Made by a program: the position numbers and the translations under genes. From IMG/VR virus record IMGVR_UViG_3300040946_000233, positions 1 through 21,288 of that record: a stretch of DNA of 21,288 nt; one strand, written 5' to 3'. Below are positions 6,493-12,914 of the stretch, in pieces. The first letter of the stretch is position 1, and each line of letters starts with the position of its first letter. The DNA is from a virus. The notes beneath the pieces were generated by a model. That model ran no database searches and was not told where the DNA came from. It saw only the letters and a list, made by a program, of their open reading frames with translations.

Positions 6493-7272
6493 ATGAAAAC
6501 CATTCTGAAAATCGCAACGCTTCTCGGGTTGTTCGCTGCGGCCGCCCTCGGCCAAGCCAACACGCTGTCGAGCACAACGCTCTCAGCGGCTCTTACCATC
6601 GCTCCAGGGGGCGCTCAGCAGCAGGTCTGCTTGACATCCACCACGAATGTCGTCGCTCCCACGAACTCGGCGGCAGGCTCATTGCTTTTCGTCGACCGCG
6701 AGGCCCTGCAGGTGGCGGGCCCAGTCGTCGGAAGTTGCGTGCCTGTCTTTCGAGGGGCCAGCGGCACGCCTACCCAGCCGCATACGACCGGTATCCTCGT
6801 CTGGATCGGCGACCCAACCTGGTACATCAACAAAGACTACGGTCAAGAGCAATGGGGCGCAAGCTGTACAGCTTCGGCGCTCTATGCCAGCCCGCTCATC
6901 AATCTGAAGACGGGGAATTGGGCGGTCTGCGATTCAACGTCGCGGATCACCTATGCGGGGCCATGGGGCGAAGGTGGCAATCTTCCCGCTTCGTTCACCA
7001 CCCATGGCGACAGTGCGTACTCAGCCTTGGCGACGGACACAGTCATCGTCTACACGACTCTGAGCACTACGAGGTTGGTGACACTTCCAGCGGCAACTTC
7101 TCTTCCCGGAAAAGTGTACATCATCAAGAATGGGACATCGAGCGCGCAATCCATCACTGTCGCAACGGTGGACACATCGGCAACCTTCGCATGCGAGACC
7201 ACCACAGCATGGGGCGCTTGCTCAATCATTTCGAATGGTACCGTCTGGTACAGCTTCACGGGGACCTACTAA
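6493..7272 (+). CDS. Secreted or virion surface protein with signal peptide (259 aa)
   Basis: The ATG has a strong AAAGGAG ribosome site. Residues 1-22 are a clear Sec signal peptide: MKTILK, a hydrophobic core LLGLFAAAA, then a likely cut after ALGQA. The mature part has six or more Cys residues (possible disulphides, consistent with export) and a C-terminal beta-rich region with VTLPAATSLPGKVYIIKN, a pattern frequent in phage fibre and decoration proteins. Lying between coat and adaptor suggests a head or head-fibre role, but a signal peptide is unexpected for a cytoplasmically assembled virion part. Alternatively, it is exported to change the host surface. Confidence 0.6.
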   Translation: MKTILKIATLLGLFAAAALGQANTLSSTTLSAALTIAPGGAQQQVCLTSTTNVVAPTNSAAGSLLFVDREALQVAGPVVGSCVPVFRGASGTPTQPHTTGILVWIGDPTWYINKDYGQEQWGASCTASALYASPLINLKTGNWAVCDSTSRITYAGPWGEGGNLPASFTTHGDSAYSALATDTVIVYTTLSTTRLVTLPAATSLPGKVYIIKNGTSSAQSITVATVDTSATFACETTTAWGACSIISNGTVWYSFTGTY

Positions 7273-7279
7273 CGACTAG

Positions 7280-8086
7280 ATGGATCTTCTCGTTTCAGCC
7301 ATCGTCGGCGCGGCATTTCGCCTTACCGGGCAAATGTCCGCGCCGGGCCGTGGCTTGTCGCCTGAGGAACTGGCGGAAGGAACGCAGTTTCTCAACGTGA
7401 TGCTCGACTCCTGGAACATCATGCGGAACTCCGTGTACACCGTGCAGGATCTCGTTTTTGCTCTCACGGCCAATCAGATGACCTATCCGATCGGTCTCAA
7501 CGCAACGGCACCATTCAATGTCGCGCGCCCCAACTTCATCACCAACGCGAACATCGTCTACTATCCGGAAGGCAACTACGTTCGCATTCCGCTGGATATC
7601 CTGACGGTGGACCAATGGTCTCAGATCCGCATCAGCGCCGTGATCCCCGACGGGCCACAGACTTTCGGCCTCCCGACGAAGCTCTACTACGACAAGGGCT
7701 ACAGCCAAACCAGCCCTACCGGAACCGCGAGCTTGAACCTGTGGCTCCCGCCGGACGGGAACGGACCGTACCAGCTCGAACTATTCGTGGCGATGAACCT
7801 GCCGACAACACTCGGCTCCGGTAGCACGCTGTACGTTCCGGATGGCTACGTTAAGGCGATTGAGTGGAATCTGGCGGTTGATCTTCTCGCCTGCTATCCG
7901 CTCATTCGTCCGCTTCCGCCGGGCCAGGAAGCGCGGCTCCTCCGTGGCGCGGCCGAGGCGAAGAAGTACGTGAACAATCTCAACAGCCCGACGTTGCGAA
8001 TGCGGGTTGATCCGGCACTTTCACCAGCGGGCGGCAGCGGAACGGACAGCACGTTCAACTGGCTCTCCGATAACACCGTTACCTAG
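7280..8086 (+). CDS. P22 gp4-like head-completion adaptor, copy 1 (268 aa)
   Basis: gp4 of P22 binds under the portal ring, closes the filled head and bridges to the tail. Family pattern: an N-terminal helical pair ending in FLNVMLDSWNIMRNSVYTV, then FALTANQMTYPIG, and later PDGYVKAIEWNLAVDLLACYP, as in many podovirus adaptor proteins. It is longer than P22 gp4 (166 residues), like relatives in other podoviruses. The start lies seven bases after the previous stop with no obvious ribosome site. A second homologue is encoded at 9850-10548, so the two may have divided tasks. Confidence 0.75.
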   Translation: MDLLVSAIVGAAFRLTGQMSAPGRGLSPEELAEGTQFLNVMLDSWNIMRNSVYTVQDLVFALTANQMTYPIGLNATAPFNVARPNFITNANIVYYPEGNYVRIPLDILTVDQWSQIRISAVIPDGPQTFGLPTKLYYDKGYSQTSPTGTASLNLWLPPDGNGPYQLELFVAMNLPTTLGSGSTLYVPDGYVKAIEWNLAVDLLACYPLIRPLPPGQEARLLRGAAEAKKYVNNLNSPTLRMRVDPALSPAGGSGTDSTFNWLSDNTVT

Positions 8087-8091
8087 AGAGG

Positions 8092-8097
8092 TACTAT
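8092..8097 (+). promoter_or_regulatory. TACTAT box (leaderless-type -10)
   Basis: TACTAT is followed by six bases and then ATG at 8104. No Shine-Dalgarno sequence is present. It overlaps the eight-base palindrome ACTATAGT (8093-8100). The word GTACTAT recurs before the gp10-like gene (10738-10744). Confidence 0.4.
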
Positions 8098-8103
8098 AGT
8101 CCC

Positions 8104-8700
8104 ATGGCAATCGAGCACCAGACTTTCGACAAGCAGATTCACCCGGCCAGTGCGCCCAATCACATGAAGGGCGTCGGCTACACGGACCGATGCGCCGAGT
8201 GCGGCCACTTCTACGAAGAGCACGTTCACCCGCGGACATTTTGCCGATGCTGCAATGCCGGACCGCAGCCCCTGCCAGCCAAGGACGGGCAGGCATTCGG
8301 CTTCCGGAGTCGCACGAACTTCGTCGAAGGAGCGGCGGGCACGATACAGGGGGCCGAGTTCCCGAAACATCTCATGCGCTACGGAGCGTCCGGAGAGATC
8401 CTCACCACGGTTGTACAGACTCCCGACGGTGAAGCGACGGCTCGGAGCGCCGGCTATGCCGCTTCCGTCAAGGAGCTCGGGCCGAATCCTGTGGCAAAGG
8501 CCCGAGCTACCGATACTCTCGAATCCAAGATGGCGGCGCACGCCGAGTTGGAGGAGATCCTCTCCGGCGAAGCCGCTGAAGGAGAAGTTCCACGTGAAAC
8601 GCTGGAGCGGATCATCAACCAGCGGAACGGGTACGCCCAGGAGCTTGCGGACATCACGAAGTCGCTGAACGCCCCGAGCAAGCCGGAGGAGAAGAAGTAA
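8104..8700 (+). CDS. Putative zinc-ribbon phage protein (198 aa)
   Basis: Residues 30-50 hold Cys30 and Cys33 (CAEC), a His-rich linker with His40 and His42, and Cys47, Cys49 and Cys50, a plausible zinc site. The rest is hydrophilic, with a long charged helix (about residues 140-190) ending in PSKPEEKK, which could be a coiled coil. No membrane span or signal is seen. The stop overlaps the next start (TAATG). Its function is not recognised. It may be a virion accessory protein, given its place between the two adaptor genes. Confidence 0.6.
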   Translation: MAIEHQTFDKQIHPASAPNHMKGVGYTDRCAECGHFYEEHVHPRTFCRCCNAGPQPLPAKDGQAFGFRSRTNFVEGAAGTIQGAEFPKHLMRYGASGEILTTVVQTPDGEATARSAGYAASVKELGPNPVAKARATDTLESKMAAHAELEEILSGEAAEGEVPRETLERIINQRNGYAQELADITKSLNAPSKPEEKK

Positions 8701-9194
8701 TGCGCGTCCTGGCATTGATGCTGCTGGCGCTCATGCCAGCATTTTCCCAAGTCCCTGTCGGTGGTGTGCCGAATGGCGGCCTCGTTCCCCGTTACCAGGC
8801 CTTCGATACGGAAACCCTCTCTTCGAGCGCTGATTGGCTGTCGGTTCAGCAGGTTTCCAACGGTCCGCAAATTCAGATGCGCTGGGGCTCCGTCTATTGC
8901 GCTTCGGCCTGTACGGTGCAGTTCTACCGAAATGCCAGCCTGACTGGAAGTCACCCGCCGATTCAGGCTATCTACGGGCCCCCCGCAAGCGCGGTGGTGT
9001 GGTTGGGGACACCTTTGACGCCGCCTGGGACCGCTGGCGCGGCCTTTCAACTCGCTGCCGGCCAGACTCAGGCCTTCGACTTGACCGAGTTCGTCATGGG
9101 CTCCGGCGCTGGCAATAATACCAGCTTCTCGATTGGCGTAGCGACAGTCAGTAGCAAAATCGAGATCATCGTAGAGTGGACCGAGGTATTTTAG
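8700..9194 (+). CDS. Protein with Sec signal peptide, beta-rich (164 aa)
   Basis: The start overlaps the preceding stop (TAATG). Residues 1-17 (MRVLALMLLALMPAFSQ) are a typical short Sec signal with a cut likely after AFS or FSQ. The mature part is beta-rich with aromatic strands, a close Cys pair (YCASACTVQFY), and a C-terminal IEIIVEWTEVF. No family is recognised. It is followed almost directly by another signal-peptide protein, suggesting a small exported module inside the head-completion genes. Confidence 0.6.
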   Translation: MRVLALMLLALMPAFSQVPVGGVPNGGLVPRYQAFDTETLSSSADWLSVQQVSNGPQIQMRWGSVYCASACTVQFYRNASLTGSHPPIQAIYGPPASAVVWLGTPLTPPGTAGAAFQLAAGQTQAFDLTEFVMGSGAGNNTSFSIGVATVSSKIEIIVEWTEVF

Positions 9195-9196
9195 CC

Positions 9197-9757
9197 GTGC
9201 GCCGCTGGGCGTTTCCGGCATTCGCGGTGCTGGCGCTCTTCTTTCTTCTCGATGCCCAGATTCCGATTCCATCCGGCGGCAGTGGCGCTGGCGGCGGATC
9301 GAGCGGCATCACGATTCTTCAGGCGCAAGTCACGATCACTTCGGCGCAACTACTTGCCGGGAACTCGACTGCGGTTCAGATCATTCCGGGATCGAGCGGC
9401 AAGCGTATCATGCCCCTGTCGGTGGACTTTACGTACAACCCGGTCAGTACACCCTACACCGACAGCATGCCTGGCTCGACCTTCCTGAATATCTTTCCAG
9501 GGAATGCAACCGAAGGGGGAGGGGGACCCATTTGCAATACGATTCCGTTCAACGACTGCTCCCTCGGAACCGTGACAGCGACGCCGCTGGTGACGAACGA
9601 GTTGGTTCAGGATTCCCCTGTCACTTTGACGATCGGGAATGCCAGTTCTTCGTTCGGAAGCTACGTCGGCTCCAACTATGTCCTCAGCGTAAATGGGGGA
9701 ACTCTGACACTCGGAAACGGTACTCTGACGGTCACGTCTTCGTATTACTATTTCTGA
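9197..9757 (+). CDS. Protein with signal peptide or anchor, Gly/Ser/Thr-rich (186 aa)
   Basis: GTG at 9197, two bases after the previous stop, gives a classic signal: two Arg, then hydrophobic AFPAFAVLALFFLL and DAQ. A GTG at 9176 would lengthen it by seven residues, overlap the previous gene and weaken the signal layout. A Gly/Ser linker follows (residues about 27-42), then a Thr/Val/Asn-rich beta region with one Cys pair (GPICNTIPFNDCS) and a tyrosine end. This resembles surface-exposed or fibre-like proteins, but I recognise no family. Confidence 0.55.
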   Translation: MRRWAFPAFAVLALFFLLDAQIPIPSGGSGAGGGSSGITILQAQVTITSAQLLAGNSTAVQIIPGSSGKRIMPLSVDFTYNPVSTPYTDSMPGSTFLNIFPGNATEGGGGPICNTIPFNDCSLGTVTATPLVTNELVQDSPVTLTIGNASSSFGSYVGSNYVLSVNGGTLTLGNGTLTVTSSYYYF

Positions 9758-9759
9758 GG

Positions 9760-9765
9760 TAAACT
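9760..9765 (+). promoter_or_regulatory. TAAACT box (leaderless-type -10)
   Basis: TAAACT is followed by seven bases and the ATG at 9773. It is the weakest match in the set, with GGAAC between box and start as a possible poor ribosome site. Confidence 0.25.
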
Positions 9766-9772
9766 GGAACGC

Positions 9773-9853
9773 ATGAAACGCCGCGCCTTCATCTTCAGCG
9801 GATTGCTCGCGGGCCTTGCTTGGTGCGGGCGTGACGGAAAGAGGGACCGATGA
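9773..9853 (+). CDS. Tiny lipoprotein-like peptide (26 aa)
   Basis: The reading frame MKRRAFIFSGLLAGLAWCGR followed by DGKRDR ends in a TGA that overlaps the next ATG (ATGA). The N-terminal MKRR, hydrophobic core and LAWC resemble a lipoprotein signal with a lipobox-like Cys at 18, though Trp before the Cys is not ideal. If processed, only eight to nine residues would remain. It may instead serve mainly as a leader that couples translation into the second gp4-like gene. Its small size makes confidence modest. Confidence 0.4.
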   Translation: MKRRAFIFSGLLAGLAWCGRDGKRDR

Positions 9854-10548
9854 GCGCGCTAACCGGCCAGCAGGCAGTCAACCAGGTCCTAACGCTCCTC
9901 GCGGTGCTTCAGCCAGGTGAGACGCCGAACACCTCGGAGTCAAACGATGCGCTGATCGTCATCAACAACGTCATCGATAATTGGGCCATCCAGCGCCTGC
10001 AGAATGTTGGGATGAGTCAAACATCCATCAGTTTGACAAATGCCACGCAAAGCTACACCCTGAGCCCAGTGCCGCCTGCAATTGTGGCATGTACGTTCAT
10101 CGATTCGAACGGTGCGACGTTCCCCCTTAAGCAACTCAATGCCGAAGAGTGGGATCAGATCGTTGACCGAAACATCACCGCGAACATCGTCAAGGGTTTC
10201 TTCTTCGACAGAATCTCTGCGCTGTGGCTCACCCCCGCTCCCAAATCTGGAACGGTCGTCTATTCATCCTGGCCTACAACGACAGCGCCATTTTCGTCAT
10301 TGGGCGGTAGTAATACGCTGGCGAACGGTTACCAGCGGGCGCTCATCGCGGCGGCGGCTCTGGAGTTGGCTCCGCAGTATGCGGTGCCTGCCGCGAATCT
10401 GGTGCAGATTCAGCAGAGCTATCAGGAAGCGATGTCGGCGCTCCGTCAACTGAATGCCGAGATCCTTGGGCCGGAGCCTGCGGGGATTCCGCCGAGTTCG
10501 AATGTCCAAGCGCCACCGACTTCGCCTTCTGGTGCTCCCGGCGCATAA
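9850..10548 (+). CDS. P22 gp4-like head-completion adaptor, copy 2 (232 aa)
   Basis: The start overlaps a 26-residue peptide (ATGA). The N terminus follows the gp4-family pattern very well: helices with AVNQVLTLLAVLQPGETP, then ALIVINNVIDNWAIQRLQNV, a strand ISLTNATQSYTLSP, and later YQRALIAAAALELAPQY. It parallels copy 1 at 7280 (DSWNIMR versus DNWAIQR; MTYPIG versus QSYTLS) but the two are strongly diverged, so this is not a recent duplication. The C terminus is Pro/Ser-rich. It precedes the gp10-like gene, the same order as gp4-gp10 in P22, so this copy may be the positional equivalent. Confidence 0.75.
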   Translation: MSALTGQQAVNQVLTLLAVLQPGETPNTSESNDALIVINNVIDNWAIQRLQNVGMSQTSISLTNATQSYTLSPVPPAIVACTFIDSNGATFPLKQLNAEEWDQIVDRNITANIVKGFFFDRISALWLTPAPKSGTVVYSSWPTTTAPFSSLGGSNTLANGYQRALIAAAALELAPQYAVPAANLVQIQQSYQEAMSALRQLNAEILGPEPAGIPPSSNVQAPPTSPSGAPGA

Positions 10549-10708
10549 TCGCGCCATCGAGCGCGACGCAGAACAGGAAATCCTCCACGCTGCTGCCCTT
10601 AAACATCCCTTGCAAAAGCGCCCAAAAGCGCCTTGCTTGGAAGATTAAGTTTTCCTCGATGGGTGTGAAGTCTTCGGCGGCTTCCTCGACGATTGGCATG
10701 CCGAGCAT
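10343..10708 (-). CDS. Candidate antisense gene overlapping the end of adaptor copy 2 (121 aa)
   Basis: This frame fills the 200 bases between 10549 and 10749, which have no + strand gene. Its first 60 residues (for example EENLIFQARRFWALLQGMF and GSSVEDFLFCVALDGAIMRR) look like real helices with hydrophobic spacing. The last 60, antisense to the adaptor gene, are Pro/Ser/Ala-rich and look like an overprint. No clear ribosome site precedes the ATG. A palindrome (10735-10744) between it and the gp10-like gene could serve divergent promoters. The arrangement copies that of the 127-residue minus gene over the next gene's end. It may be a moron or a spurious frame. Confidence 0.35.
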   Translation of the reverse strand: MLGMPIVEEAAEDFTPIEENLIFQARRFWALLQGMFKGSSVEDFLFCVALDGAIMRREHQKAKSVALGHSNSAESPQAPAQGSRHSVDGAPTSLPDSSAESAPDSRQAPHTAEPTPEPPPR

Positions 10709-10734
10709 CTTAGCATCGAAATCCGAGCGCGGGA

Positions 10735-10744
10735 ATAGTACTAT
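10735..10744. promoter_or_regulatory. Palindrome ATAGTACTAT with TACTAT box before gp10-like gene
   Basis: This exact ten-base palindrome lies between two divergent starts (10708 on minus, 10750 on plus). The + strand TACTAT (10739-10744) ends five bases before ATG, giving a leaderless-type -10. The same hexamer reads on the minus strand 26 bases before the antisense start. No Shine-Dalgarno sequence precedes either gene. Confidence 0.4.
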
Positions 10745-10749
10745 CGGAC

Positions 10750-12282
10750 ATGCCTTCGTTCGGATTCATCGGTCCAGCCTACCAGGGGCGCTCGCCCGTC
10801 ATCGCCTGCGAGCAGCTCTTTAACCTATTCCCCGAGCTTCAGGAGTCGTCCAACTCCGCCAGCAAGGGGACGAAATACAACTACTACGGTACGCCCGGTA
10901 CGTCCGTTTTCTGCGCGACGGGGGCCAGCAGCATCAGGGCGCTCTGGGGCGGGAATAACGCGCTGTACGCCGTCGCAGACGGAAACCTGATCCAGATCAA
11001 CTCATCGGGCTCGGTAATCGCTACGGGGGCTATCGGCACGGCCTCGGGGCCCGCACAGATCGTCGGTGGACCTTCCGGGGTGTCTGCCGCCCTGCTGGTT
11101 TGGGACGGCTCGAGCGGCGCGTCAGGGCCAAATACTTGGTGGGTGGCGGGGCTGGGAGTCACCGCACCCGTGCCGGTCATCTCTTCGCTCGGAATCACTT
11201 ACTGTAATGGCTACTTCATCGCCTTGCGGCCGGGCGGCGCGGACTTCGCCGGTGACCCGATTCCGATCAATACCGCCGATCAGACGCAGTTCAACGTCTC
11301 GGCGATCCTGGATGGCTCAACCTGGAATCCGCTCAACTACGCCATCAAGACGGGTGCTCCCGATGCGCTTCAGATGATCTTCGGGCCAGCGACGCCTGGC
11401 GGAGGTCCCGAAGAATTGTGGCTGCTGGGGAAGAAGACCATCGAGGTGTGGTACGCCGTACCGGGCACAGCGCTGAATCCATTCCCGTTTCAACAGGTCC
11501 AGGGTGCCTTCATCAATCAGGGCCTCTGGGCGAAGATGAGCGTGGCCGGACTTGCGGACGGAATCTACTACCTCGCAGGCGATGATCGCGGCGTCGGGAT
11601 GGTCGTCAGGATGAACGGCTACATTCCGCAGCGGGTCTCGACGCATGCGATCGAGTATCTCATCCAGAGTTGGATTGCGGCGGGCTCCGACGTTTCAACG
11701 GCCACCGGCTACGGTTACCAAGAGCAGGGCCACAACTTCTACGTGCTCACGTTCCCCGGAAACGGGACCATCGTTTACGATGCGACGGAGAATCTCTGGC
11801 ACCAGCGGGCGACGATCACAGGCAGCGCGGGAAGCCTGAGCTACGCCCAGGCCAAGGGCCAGCAGTTCCACGCGGCGACATTCGGGCTGCACCTGGTCGC
11901 CGATCTCAACAGCGGCAATATCTATTCGCAGTCGCTCTCAACGTACCAGGATGACGGCTCGCCGCTGTGGCGGGTGCGTGCATCGCCGCACTTGGACATG
12001 GAGCAGCTCTGGACATATTACGATCAGCTCCAACTCGACTTCGGGCCTTACCCGCCAGCGAGTACGGCCACTTTCTATCTGGAGATTTCCGACGACGGCG
12101 GCCAAACGTTCAATCCGCCAATCACGGTTGTCGTAGGATCCGGAGGCACGTCGCCATCTCGCGCTGTATGGCGGAGACTTGGTCGATCAAGAAATCGAGT
12201 CTTTCGAGTATCAACATCCAACGCCGTGGCTCAGGCGTGGGTGGATGCGTATCTACGGATGCGGGCGGGGACGGGGCTTTGA
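10750..12282 (+). CDS. P22 gp10-like packaged-DNA stabilisation / tail hub protein (510 aa)
   Basis: In P22, gp10 attaches below gp4 and helps hold DNA in the head. Length is close to gp10 (472 residues). The N terminus has GFIGPAYQGRSPVIACEQLF, then NLFPE and YYGTPGTSVFC, as in this family. The middle has the beta-propeller-like pattern with NPLNYAIKTGAPDALQMIF, then EELWLLGKKTIEVWYAVPG and FPFQQVQGAFINQGL, matching the family motif where an LWLxGxxTxEVWY strand precedes FPFxxxxGA. The C terminus has the typical DDGSPLWRVRASPHLDM. Residues 202-216 are encoded by a 46-bp sequence repeated exactly, inverted, at 12351-12396. The last 161 bases are overlapped by an antisense gene. Confidence 0.82.
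   Translation: MPSFGFIGPAYQGRSPVIACEQLFNLFPELQESSNSASKGTKYNYYGTPGTSVFCATGASSIRALWGGNNALYAVADGNLIQINSSGSVIATGAIGTASGPAQIVGGPSGVSAALLVWDGSSGASGPNTWWVAGLGVTAPVPVISSLGITYCNGYFIALRPGGADFAGDPIPINTADQTQFNVSAILDGSTWNPLNYAIKTGAPDALQMIFGPATPGGGPEELWLLGKKTIEVWYAVPGTALNPFPFQQVQGAFINQGLWAKMSVAGLADGIYYLAGDDRGVGMVVRMNGYIPQRVSTHAIEYLIQSWIAAGSDVSTATGYGYQEQGHNFYVLTFPGNGTIVYDATENLWHQRATITGSAGSLSYAQAKGQQFHAATFGLHLVADLNSGNIYSQSLSTYQDDGSPLWRVRASPHLDMEQLWTYYDQLQLDFGPYPPASTATFYLEISDDGGQTFNPPITVVVGSGGTSPSRAVWRRLGRSRNRVFRVSTSNAVAQAWVDAYLRMRAGTGL
11351..11396 (+). repeat. 46-bp inverted repeat, left arm (inside gp10-like gene)
   Basis: These bases are the exact reverse complement of 12351-12396, and identity stops abruptly at both ends. 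Here it encodes GAPDALQMIFGPATP at residues 202-216 of the gp10-like protein. The arms flank 954 bases. Confidence 0.95.
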
Positions 12283-12505
12283 AGGATCGTTCGTAAAACG
12301 CCTTCTCGGATTCAGTCATGGGGCGCGGCGGTTCTGGTGGGAACGGAACCGGCGTCGCTGGCCCGAAGATCATCTGAAGCGCATCGGGAGCACCCGGTGA
12401 AGGATCTGGCGGGTCCCAAGCCTCCCTACCGTGGACTTCAATGCCGAACTTCAGCAGCGTCGCAAGTTCCTTATCGCTGCATTCGGAGCGCATGATAACC
12501 TTCAC
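12122..12505 (-). CDS. Minus-strand hypothetical protein (127 aa), partner of DUF3467 gene
   Basis: GTG start within a GTGA overlap with the stop of the DUF3467 gene, and GAGGGGG just upstream, show coupled translation and support this gene. It has an N-terminal helical part (SDKELATLLKFGIEVHG), a Pro-rich middle containing GAPDALQMIFGPATP (38-52), then MTESEKAFYERSF and a C-terminal amphipathic helix (LERLDFLIDQVSAIQREMAT) that could be a coiled coil. The middle peptide comes from the right arm of a 46-bp inverted repeat and is identical to part of the gp10-like protein. The last 161 bases are antisense to the gp10-like gene. No family is recognised. Confidence 0.6.
   Translation of the reverse strand: MKVIMRSECSDKELATLLKFGIEVHGREAWDPPDPSPGAPDALQMIFGPATPVPFPPEPPRPMTESEKAFYERSFKAPSPPASVDTHPPTPEPRRWMLILERLDFLIDQVSAIQREMATCLRILRQP
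12351..12396 (-). repeat. 46-bp inverted repeat, right arm (inside 127-aa minus gene)
   Basis: Exact reverse complement of 11351-11396. Read on the minus strand it encodes GAPDALQMIFGPATP in the same frame as in the gp10-like gene. Flanking bases differ at once on both sides. Confidence 0.95.
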
Positions 12506-12852
12506 ATCTTCCCCCTCGGCAGCGGTCCTGCCGGTTGCACGATGCTCTGTTGGCCGATGCTGATCGGCCCGAACTGGCGCTCATAAGCCTGTACGTTGTT
12601 CGCGAGCACGCCAAGTAAGAGCTTCGCCTGCTGGGGGCTCAGGAACATCGCCGTATGCTGGATGACGGCGGGACGCGGATCATCGTTCGGCGATTCCCCC
12701 ATCGTGCCGAACATCAGGCAGAGATCGGAGAGTGTCACGGAGATACCGACGCTGTTTGCGTAGCGCCGCTCGAATTCCGGTGCGCGCAACATTTGGAATT
12801 GCTGGCCTTGCGGCACTTCTGCCTCGCGGCTGTTTTGGGTTGGATCAGACAT
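12502..12852 (-). CDS. DUF3467-family protein (116 aa)
   Basis: The minus-strand product carries the DUF3467 hallmark FLSPQQAKLLLGVLANNVQAY, then ERQFGPI, after a strand with ANSVGISVTLSDLCLMFG. In the family, the AK..L...L..N...YE..FG signature follows a beta strand set. The molecular function of DUF3467 is unknown. ATG at 12852 was chosen because a TATTAT box ends seven bases upstream, and the longer start at 12912 would cross that box and reach the divergent gene. It is the first gene of a two-gene minus-strand unit inside a + strand structural cluster, the usual layout of a moron. Confidence 0.75.
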   Translation of the reverse strand: MSDPTQNSREAEVPQGQQFQMLRAPEFERRYANSVGISVTLSDLCLMFGTMGESPNDDPRPAVIQHTAMFLSPQQAKLLLGVLANNVQAYERQFGPISIGQQSIVQPAGPLPRGKM

Positions 12853-12859
12853 GGAAGCG

Positions 12860-12865
12860 ATAATA
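12860..12865 (-). promoter_or_regulatory. TATTAT box for the minus-strand DUF3467 unit
   Basis: On the minus strand TATTAT is seven bases before ATG (12852), with TTGGTT 18 bases further upstream as a possible -35. There is no ribosome site, so the message would be leaderless or nearly so. Confidence 0.45.
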
Positions 12866-12902
12866 CACCACAAACCTTTCCCAAACCAATGGTACTTTGG
12901 TT

Positions 12903-12908
12903 TATAAT
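12903..12908 (+). promoter_or_regulatory. TATAAT box for the first tail gene
   Basis: A perfect TATAAT ends six bases before ATG at 12915, without Shine-Dalgarno sequence. No good -35 is seen. It stands back to back with the minus-strand TATTAT, 37 bases away. Confidence 0.5.
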
Positions 12909-12914
12909 CCACCC

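Noticed and set aside
5791-6555. 254-codon minus-strand frame opposite the coat gene
   Set aside because: Shadow of the coat gene. It has His/Arg/Gly-rich composition without motifs.
8454-9272. 272-codon minus-strand frame over the zinc-ribbon-like and signal-peptide genes
   Set aside because: It lies opposite two coupled + strand genes with coherent signal peptides, and its sequence shows no domain-like pattern.
12282-12345. Possible transcription terminator between the convergent gp10-like gene and minus-strand gene
   Set aside because: No stable stem followed by a T run is visible on either strand; the genes overlap instead.
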